Below, piece by piece: positions 32,698 through 36,537 of a DNA stretch of 36,537 nt. Numbering within the stretch: the stretch's first letter is position 1; the number at the start of each line of letters is the position of its first letter. A program made the position numbers and the translations under genes. The stretch covers positions 1 through 36,537 of the forward strand of contig CALVWF010000011.1 of NCBI GenBank assembly GCA_944364615.1, in the 5' to 3' direction. The DNA comes from an uncultured Clostridia bacterium. GTDB lineage: Bacteria > Bacillota > Clostridia > Christensenellales > CAG-314. The notes beneath the pieces are model-generated. The model was not told where the DNA came from and ran no database searches. It saw nothing but the letters and a program-made list of their open reading frames with translations.

Positions 32698-33705
32698 CTA
32701 TTTATTCTTTATAAATCGTATATGCGGCGCGTCCGCGTCCTCGCGTAATAGTTCGATCAACTGCTCGCGTTTTTGTAACGGCGTAAGCCATGCACGCTTA
32801 CCCTCTTTGTTTCGCAACGACGAGTGCGGGCGATTGTTGTACCGCACTACCCACGCCGCCATTTTTTCTTTTAATTCCTCGTAGGTTTCAAACGTCAATG
32901 TTTTATAGAAAAACTCCGAGTCGGTACGGTGCGACCGCTCCACTTTCCCGTTGTGGCGCGGTGTATAAACGCGTATGAGTTGGTGTCTTATTCCGAGGCG
33001 GTCAAGCAAGATGTCGAGCGCGTGTTTCTTTCCCTCTCCCGTTCCTTTCGGGTTTGTAAATTCCGTTCCGTTGTCCGTCTGTATAGTCTGCGGGGCATAA
33101 CCGAAGTACACGATTGCACGCTTTACAAAATCAACCGTCGAATATCCGCTCTTTTCCTTGTATGGAAATAAAAACCTTTCGCGGGTTGCCTCGTCAATGA
33201 TTGTATATTGATATATCCACTCTTTGGCAAACTTCCCGCAATTGCACGCGCGCGGGACGTACTTAACGTCCATTTGCCATTTTACGCCGATATGTTCGGG
33301 CGTTTCGTATGGTTGCGGTATGTATTCCTCGGTTTGCCTTACGGGAGTGCCGCGAAGGTGGTTTTTAACAACGTACCGATAAAAGCCGCCGTATGTGCGC
33401 TTGTATGCGTGTTCTGTCCGAAGTATTCCCAACGCCTCGGTATAACTAATGTCGGGGTGTTCGGTAAAGATCGCCACTATCGCCGCGCGCTCGCTTTCGG
33501 TGTGCGACAACTTATGCGGCGTTATCGGGCGGGACGATCGGTTTGCAAGACTTTCAAGCGTGCCGTTGTACTGCGCCTTCCACCGCCACAAACTGCGCTC
33601 CGTACATCTGCTCTTTTTGCAAACGTAAAAAATGTCTTTCTTTTCCACAAGCCACATTTTCAACGCCTTTTCTTTTTCTTTCGCGCTAAATTTTAACCCT
33701 CTCAT
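32698..33705 (-). CDS. IS481-like DDE transposase
   Basis: A single-frame 335-residue transposase: N-terminal helix-turn-helix (KFSAKEKEKALKMWLVEKK, CTERSLWRW), a second helical DNA-binding part, then an rve-type integrase core with D146 (WQMDVKYVP), D211 (IQTDNGTEF) and E256 (HNGKVERSH), and the tail RYNNRPHSSL. One frame without an orfA fits IS481 better than IS3. It uses GCG, CGC and CCG codons like the rest of the island. The ATG follows GGAGGC. I could not find matching terminal inverted repeats, so it may be a resident gene of a larger element rather than a free IS. Confidence 0.88.
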   Translation of the reverse strand: MRGLKFSAKEKEKALKMWLVEKKDIFYVCKKSRCTERSLWRWKAQYNGTLESLANRSSRPITPHKLSHTESERAAIVAIFTEHPDISYTEALGILRTEHAYKRTYGGFYRYVVKNHLRGTPVRQTEEYIPQPYETPEHIGVKWQMDVKYVPRACNCGKFAKEWIYQYTIIDEATRERFLFPYKEKSGYSTVDFVKRAIVYFGYAPQTIQTDNGTEFTNPKGTGEGKKHALDILLDRLGIRHQLIRVYTPRHNGKVERSHRTDSEFFYKTLTFETYEELKEKMAAWVVRYNNRPHSSLRNKEGKRAWLTPLQKREQLIELLREDADAPHIRFIKNK

Positions 33706-33769
33706 ATATTGCCTCCGTAAAACAAATGGGCGGGCTACCCGAAAGCAACCCGCCCAAACTCCGCAATCC

Positions 33770-33967
33770 TTATTGTTTTTGCCTTTTTTCCAACTCGCCG
33801 ACCGCCCACCGCAAAAACTCGGCTTTGCCCATTCCCGCCGCCTTTATCGCGGCGCAAATGCTGGCGCATTCTTCGCGTTTAAGGTTTACGACAAAATGCT
33901 CATACTGATCTTGCGTCTTTTCTCGATACCGCTTATCGGCGGCTTTCTGCGCCTCGCTCCTTGCCAT
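33770..33967 (-). CDS. small basic/helical protein, ribbon-helix-helix-like
   Basis: A 65-residue charged protein: a basic N-terminus (ARSEAQKAADKRYREKTQDQY) then a strand FVVNLKREE and two helices (CASICAAIKAAGMGKAEFLRWAVGELEKR), the order of small ribbon-helix-helix DNA-binding proteins of plasmids and phages. The strong ribosome site GGGAGG supports translation. It lies 64 bases before the transposase gene and 14 bases after the previous small gene. Confidence 0.65.
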   Translation of the reverse strand: MARSEAQKAADKRYREKTQDQYEHFVVNLKREECASICAAIKAAGMGKAEFLRWAVGELEKRQKQ

Positions 33968-33981
33968 ATCTGCCGCCTCCC

Positions 33982-34149
33982 TTAAAATAAATCGCTTTCG
34001 GCGACATACGCCTTCAAGTCGTCAAACGTCGGGCTATCCACTTTTGGTACGTTGTACACCAAAGACACGCGCCCAAATTTGATTGATACCGTCCACGAGT
34101 TTTTATTCTCGCGTACCGTGTACACCTTGCCGTTTTTTTCAATCGTCAT
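33982..34149 (-). CDS. small hypothetical protein, 55 residues
   Basis: The product begins MTIEKNGKVYTVRENKNSWTV and continues as a beta-rich protein (SIKFGRVSLVYNVP) ending in a short helix (DDLKAYVAESDLF). It is like small accessory proteins of mobile elements; family not recognised. The ATG at 34149 is chosen for its GGAGG; a frame extension of 39 codons upstream is basic and low in complexity and has no ribosome site. Confidence 0.6.
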   Translation of the reverse strand: MTIEKNGKVYTVRENKNSWTVSIKFGRVSLVYNVPKVDSPTFDDLKAYVAESDLF

Positions 34150-34205
34150 TTTATACCTCCTTTCGGGCGGAATAGCCGCCGCCCGCGCGGCGTTTTTAAT
34201 CTTGA

Positions 34206-34388
34206 TTACAACACAATTATTATTGCGTCGCCTTCGCGCCAATAGTCCTTTACCGTCTTTTCCCAATAGGGAGCGAGGGCTTTTTTATACGGCGCAATAT
34301 TACTCGTCCTTAATTCCGTGCCGTGATCGCGGATAATAACAATATCCCGCTCCGTGCATTCCGCCACAATGTGTTTTACCTGTTTCAA
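34206..34388 (-). CDS. small hypothetical protein, 60 residues, TTG start
   Basis: The sequence (KQVKHIVAECTERDIVIIRDHG, then YWEKTVKDYWREGDAIIIVL) has protein-like alternation but no recognised family. The likely start is TTG with GGAGG twelve bases away, a long gap, so the exact start is unsure. It belongs to the four-gene minus-strand set under the promoter at 34668-34696. Confidence 0.45.
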   Translation of the reverse strand: MKQVKHIVAECTERDIVIIRDHGTELRTSNIAPYKKALAPYWEKTVKDYWREGDAIIIVL

Positions 34389-34409
34389 TTTTTTTTGCGT
34401 CCTCCTTAT

Positions 34410-34438
34410 TTGACATTATTTTTTGTTTGTGCTACAAT
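34410..34438 (+). promoter_or_regulatory. plus-strand promoter facing the small-gene operon
   Basis: TTGACA (34410-34415), 17 bases, TACAAT (34433-34438). No plus-strand gene follows for 580 bases, so it would make an RNA antisense to the 49-residue gene. Confidence 0.6.
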
Positions 34439-34487
34439 AGGACTTACGAGGGGGCGGTTGCGCCCGCCCCGCTCTGCCTATCGACGA

Positions 34488-34637
34488 TTACTTATCGTCG
34501 TCGGGTTTGCCCTTTCGGGCTTTGGCTTTTGAGCAGTTGCCGTTCGGTTTCAAGGTAATAACGATTTTGTCCGTCGCGGGATTTGAAATCGCTATCTTGA
34601 CAAGTTCGAGCAACTGTTCTTTTTCTTTGTCCGTCAT
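34488..34637 (-). CDS. very small hypothetical protein, 49 residues
   Basis: A charged 49-residue protein, MTDKEKEQLLELVKIAIS then NPATDKIVITLKPNGNC and a lysine/aspartate tail KGKPDDDK. A helix-strand build with a polar tail; function unknown. Support comes from an excellent ribosome site (GGAGGTGAG) and a perfect promoter 30 bases further up. It is the first gene of the small-gene operon. A G+C-rich hairpin (34451-34470) follows and may attenuate transcription into the next gene. Confidence 0.65.
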   Translation of the reverse strand: MTDKEKEQLLELVKIAISNPATDKIVITLKPNGNCSKAKARKGKPDDDK

Positions 34638-34667
34638 ACGCTCACCTCCTTTGTTTTTTGTAATTAT

Positions 34668-34696
34668 ATTATATCACGTTATACAAGATATGTCAA
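34668..34696 (-). promoter_or_regulatory. sigma-A promoter of the small-gene operon
   Basis: TTGACA (34691-34696), exactly 17 bases, TATAAT (34668-34673) on the minus strand, both hexamers perfect. Confidence 0.85.
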
Positions 34697-34744
34697 CCAT
34701 TTACACGCATTTTTTCAATGAAAAATAGAAAATTTTTCACGCCA

Positions 34745-34777
34745 AAAAACGCCTCGCATTTGCGGGGCGTTCTCGTT
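34745..34777 (-). terminator. terminator of the short island transcript
   Basis: Minus strand AACGCCCCGC pairs with GCGAGGCGTT around AAAT (one mismatch) and runs into six T. It ends a transcript begun at the promoter 34939-34967. Confidence 0.85.
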
Positions 34778-34932
34778 ATGCCGATATAATTTTATAGCCG
34801 CGCTTATTGACTTCCTCTCGGTCGTTTGGTATAATAATTTTGCTACAAACCTTATACCCGCGGCGAAAGTCTGCCAAATAAGCACGGCTAACGGATACCG
34901 AGCGACCTTTTTATCGGTGCGCCGACAACCTT
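34748..34932 (-). ncRNA. predicted short regulated transcript, about 185 bases
   Basis: Bounded by a strong promoter (34939-34967) and a strong terminator. It has no open frame with a ribosome site and normal start. One frame without ATG, ending KIIIPNDREEVNKRGYKIIS at the last bases before the terminator, looks protein-like, so a tiny peptide with an unusual start (TTG) is the alternative. I call it RNA with reserve. Confidence 0.4.
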
Positions 34933-34938
34933 GCATTT

Positions 34939-34967
34939 ATTATATATCGGTTGACCGATAAAGTCAA
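34939..34967 (-). promoter_or_regulatory. promoter with palindromic operator in its spacer
   Basis: TTGACT (34962-34967), 17 bases, TATAAT (34939-34944) on the minus strand. The spacer contains the perfect palindrome TATCGGT-TG-ACCGATA (34945-34960). A further half site TATCGGT lies at 34912-34918. The likely ligand is the XRE protein encoded 58 bases away on the other strand. Confidence 0.75.
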
Positions 34968-35017
34968 GACTTCTTTGCCGCGAAAAGCAATTTTTCAACG
35001 GGCAAAGGAGTCTTTTT

Positions 35018-35419
35018 ATGTCTATTGCGGAAAGAATATTTGCACTTTTAGATCGGCAAGGAAAACGACAAAGCGATCTTGCGCGGTTTCTGCAAGTGCG
35101 CCCGACGACGGTTTCCGAGTGGGTACACGGCAAGCGCGAGCCTTCGGGCGTTCATTACGAACGCATTGCGGATTTTTTCGGCGTGTCCCTTGATTACCTT
35201 ATTGCGGGACGCGAGCCGCCGCCCGCGGCGGTACAACAAATTATCGGGAATAGTAACAACAATAATACCGTCAACATATCAAGCGGCGGTGCGAGCGACC
35301 TATCGGAATACGACCGCGAATTGCTGAAGGTAAGCACACACCTCGATATGCGACGAAAAAATGCGTTACTTTCCTATGCGTATGAGTTGGAAAAATCTAT
35401 AAAAACGGAGGATTGTTAA
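35018..35419 (+). CDS. XRE-family repressor (CI-like)
   Basis: A 133-residue regulator. Residues about 4-62 form a lambda-repressor-type helix-turn-helix (KRQSDLARFLQVRPTTVSEWVHGKREPS, IADFFGVSLDYLIAG). An Asn/Ser-rich linker (GNSNNNNTVNISSGG) and a C-terminal helix (ELLKVSTHLDMRRKNALLSYAYELEK) for dimerisation follow. There is no LexA-type self-cleavage domain, so control by SOS is not indicated. The ATG follows AAAGGAG. It faces a promoter with a palindromic operator, and the HIRAN-like gene follows after two bases, so repressor and membrane protein form one operon. Confidence 0.9.
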   Translation: MSIAERIFALLDRQGKRQSDLARFLQVRPTTVSEWVHGKREPSGVHYERIADFFGVSLDYLIAGREPPPAAVQQIIGNSNNNNTVNISSGGASDLSEYDRELLKVSTHLDMRRKNALLSYAYELEKSIKTEDC

Positions 35420-35421
35420 AA

Positions 35422-36333
35422 ATGAAATGGTTTTACTCTTTGAAAAAGCCCTTGCGCATTGTGATCGCGGTTTGCGCGTGGTTGCCGCTCGTTGTCTTTG
35501 CCGCCGCCATAAGCGGCACGATCGGGGCGGACGGTGAAGGTATGCAACCGTGGCAAGCCGTTGTTACCCTGCTATTGCTTGCCGTCGGCGTATTCTTTAC
35601 CGTGTTTTCGGTTATCGCAAGCAAGCGCGAAAAGGCGGCAAAGCCGTCCAAGAGCCACACACCGACGCACCCGCAACCGATATATACCGCCGCCCCGCCG
35701 CCTGTTACGGCGCGAGTTTCGCGCCCTGCCGTTCGGTATAATACCGCCCCCGCGTTTGTCTGCAAGTTGATAAAAAACGGCAATACGGAAATGCAAGATA
35801 ATATCGAGTGTTGCAACGAAGGCGACGAAGTGATCGCCGATTACGACCCCGACGCGGATTTATACGTTTGCTCGCACGACGTCGGCGACATCGGATACTT
35901 CCCCGAAAAGTTCGGCAACCAATTGACGGGGCAATATTACATTAAGATAACCGACATTGCGGAAAACGAAAACGGCAAATATTCCGTCGAGGTTGCCGTC
36001 TATATGCAAGCCGACGGCGGCGTATCCCTGCCCGCTTTTACAAAGGTTGTCGGCGTATCGTTCGACGATCGGCAAGCGTACATAAAGGAAAGCCGCGAGG
36101 GCGATCCGCTGATTATCAAACACACACCGACAAGCGAATACCCGAACGCCGCGGCGGTCGTAAACGCCCGCACGGGGCAAATGCTCGGACACATCAACAA
36201 AGATTTTGCCGCGTCCTTGCTTTCGTCGTTCGGCAATGGTTTCACGCTCGAAGGCGTTATCAAAGACATTACGGGCGGCACGCCCGACGCACCTCGCCTC
36301 GGTTGCAACATCGAAATAACGCGTTGCAAGTAA
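35422..36333 (+). CDS. membrane-anchored protein with two HIRAN-like domains
   Basis: A 303-residue protein. Two membrane helices (about 12-33 and 46-65) are followed by a basic, Pro-rich linker (about 67-105) and two beta domains. The second (about 208-300) fits the HIRAN pattern: VVGVSFDDRQAYI, EGDPLIIKHTPTSEYPNAAAVV, GQMLGHINKDFAASL. The first (about 110-190) repeats its outline: EGDEVIADYDPDADLYVCS, VGDIGYFPEKFGNQL. HIRAN domains bind DNA ends in helicase and nuclease proteins; here none is fused. Topology is not certain but a cytosolic tail is plausible. The TTG at 35413 is too close to GGAGG, so ATG 35422 is the start. It shares an operon with the XRE repressor. Confidence 0.7.
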   Translation: MKWFYSLKKPLRIVIAVCAWLPLVVFAAAISGTIGADGEGMQPWQAVVTLLLLAVGVFFTVFSVIASKREKAAKPSKSHTPTHPQPIYTAAPPPVTARVSRPAVRYNTAPAFVCKLIKNGNTEMQDNIECCNEGDEVIADYDPDADLYVCSHDVGDIGYFPEKFGNQLTGQYYIKITDIAENENGKYSVEVAVYMQADGGVSLPAFTKVVGVSFDDRQAYIKESREGDPLIIKHTPTSEYPNAAAVVNARTGQMLGHINKDFAASLLSSFGNGFTLEGVIKDITGGTPDAPRLGCNIEITRCK

Positions 36334-36351
36334 GTATCAAACAAATTGTAA

Positions 36352-36387
36352 AAGGGCTATCGCAAAACGCGGTAGCCCCTTTATTTT
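36352..36387 (+). terminator. terminator of the repressor/HIRAN operon
   Basis: AAGGGCTATCGC pairs with GCGGTAGCCCCTT around AAAAC (one mismatch), then TTTATTTT. Confidence 0.85.
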
Positions 36388-36537
36388 ACTTAAAATGTTT
36401 TTCGCCGAGCGCGCTCGCCCACGCCTCAAACCATATCGAATTGTAAGGCGGCAACGCCGCACCGCGGCGGGCTTTGTATTCACGCCACCAATACCGAACG
36501 GCGGACGGTATGCTTATCACGAACGGCATAAACACGC
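36386..36537 (-). CDS. 3' end of a gene running out of the window
   Basis: The frame is open from the window edge to TAA at 36386-36388, giving 49 residues: VFMPFVISIPSAVRYWWREY, then KARRGAALPPYNSIWFEAW and ASALGEKHFK. The composition (Trp-rich, well-mixed) and codon use match the island. No family can be named from this fragment, and the rest lies outside. Confidence 0.4.
   Translation of the reverse strand, partial: VFMPFVISIPSAVRYWWREYKARRGAALPPYNSIWFEAWASALGEKHFK

Noticed and set aside
34715..34936. 73-residue minus-strand frame starting with ATG at 34936
   Set aside because: The ATG lies upstream of the predicted transcription start and the frame runs through the terminator hairpin, so it is not a convincing gene.
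34894..34936. Programmed frameshift at TAAAAAG linking two frames in the short transcript
   Set aside because: The heptamer is T-AAA-AAG, not A-AAA-AAG, and slipping back would put a stop codon in the site.
1..36537. CRISPR array
   Set aside because: No series of regularly spaced identical repeats was seen on either strand.

Overview
The window comes from a low-to-moderate G+C, endospore-forming Firmicute of the Clostridia type, probably an uncultured gut-type lineage (that last step is inference). The evidence is spoIVA, sporulation sigma factor sigG and a ymxH-type gene together with rny, der, plsY, fhs, a fakA/asp23 pair, strong AGGAGG-type ribosome sites and sigma-A promoters of the TTGACA-17-TATAAT kind. 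Most genes lie on the minus strand.

Layout. 1-691: right part of an IS3-family (IS150-like) insertion sequence. 723-3168: RNase Y and a small PH-like protein. 3238-3789: six tRNA genes (Pro, Met, Asp, Phe, Thr, Tyr in transcription order). 4143-5828: adenine deaminase on the plus strand with a clear promoter. 5996-12819: core block spoIVA, plsY, der, radical-SAM/PDZ protein (DUF512), cyclophilin-like lipoprotein and an RluA-type pseudouridine synthase whose promoter implies a leaderless mRNA. 13184-14337: ymxH and sigG. 14443-16089: a divergently transcribed IlvD/Edd-fold protein that has lost most of the catalytic signature of the family. 16299-18994: fhs, a DNPH1-like nucleotide hydrolase and thymidine kinase in one operon. 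19193-22012: manA and two proteins I do not recognise. 22145-25242: a large surface endonuclease I-type protein with a lipoprotein partner. 25605-27884: a small membrane protein and a GntR(YtrA)-ABC transporter operon with an operator inside its promoter. 28416-30170: accessory stretch with a possible tiny membrane peptide gene, a CPBP protease flanked by inverted repeats, a duplicated 3' end of tRNA-Leu, and tRNA-Leu and tRNA-Cys. 30324-32394: fakA and asp23.

32550-36537 is an acquired island. Its DNA is visibly richer in G+C (many GCG, CCG and CGC codons) than the rest. It begins with an IS481-like transposase, continues with four very small minus-strand genes under their own promoter, and then a regulatory region in which a minus-strand promoter carries a palindromic operator in its spacer and drives a short terminated transcript. 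Next come an XRE repressor and, two bases downstream, a membrane-anchored protein with two HIRAN-like domains. The window ends inside another gene.

The most unusual items are the degenerate IlvD-like protein, the repressor/tandem-HIRAN unit with its short regulated transcript, the tiny hydrophobic peptide transcript next to the protease insert, and the fhs-DNPH1-tdk operon. Several starts were moved to an internal ATG because the upstream GTG or TTG lies in, or too close to, the Shine-Dalgarno sequence; this is stated per gene.
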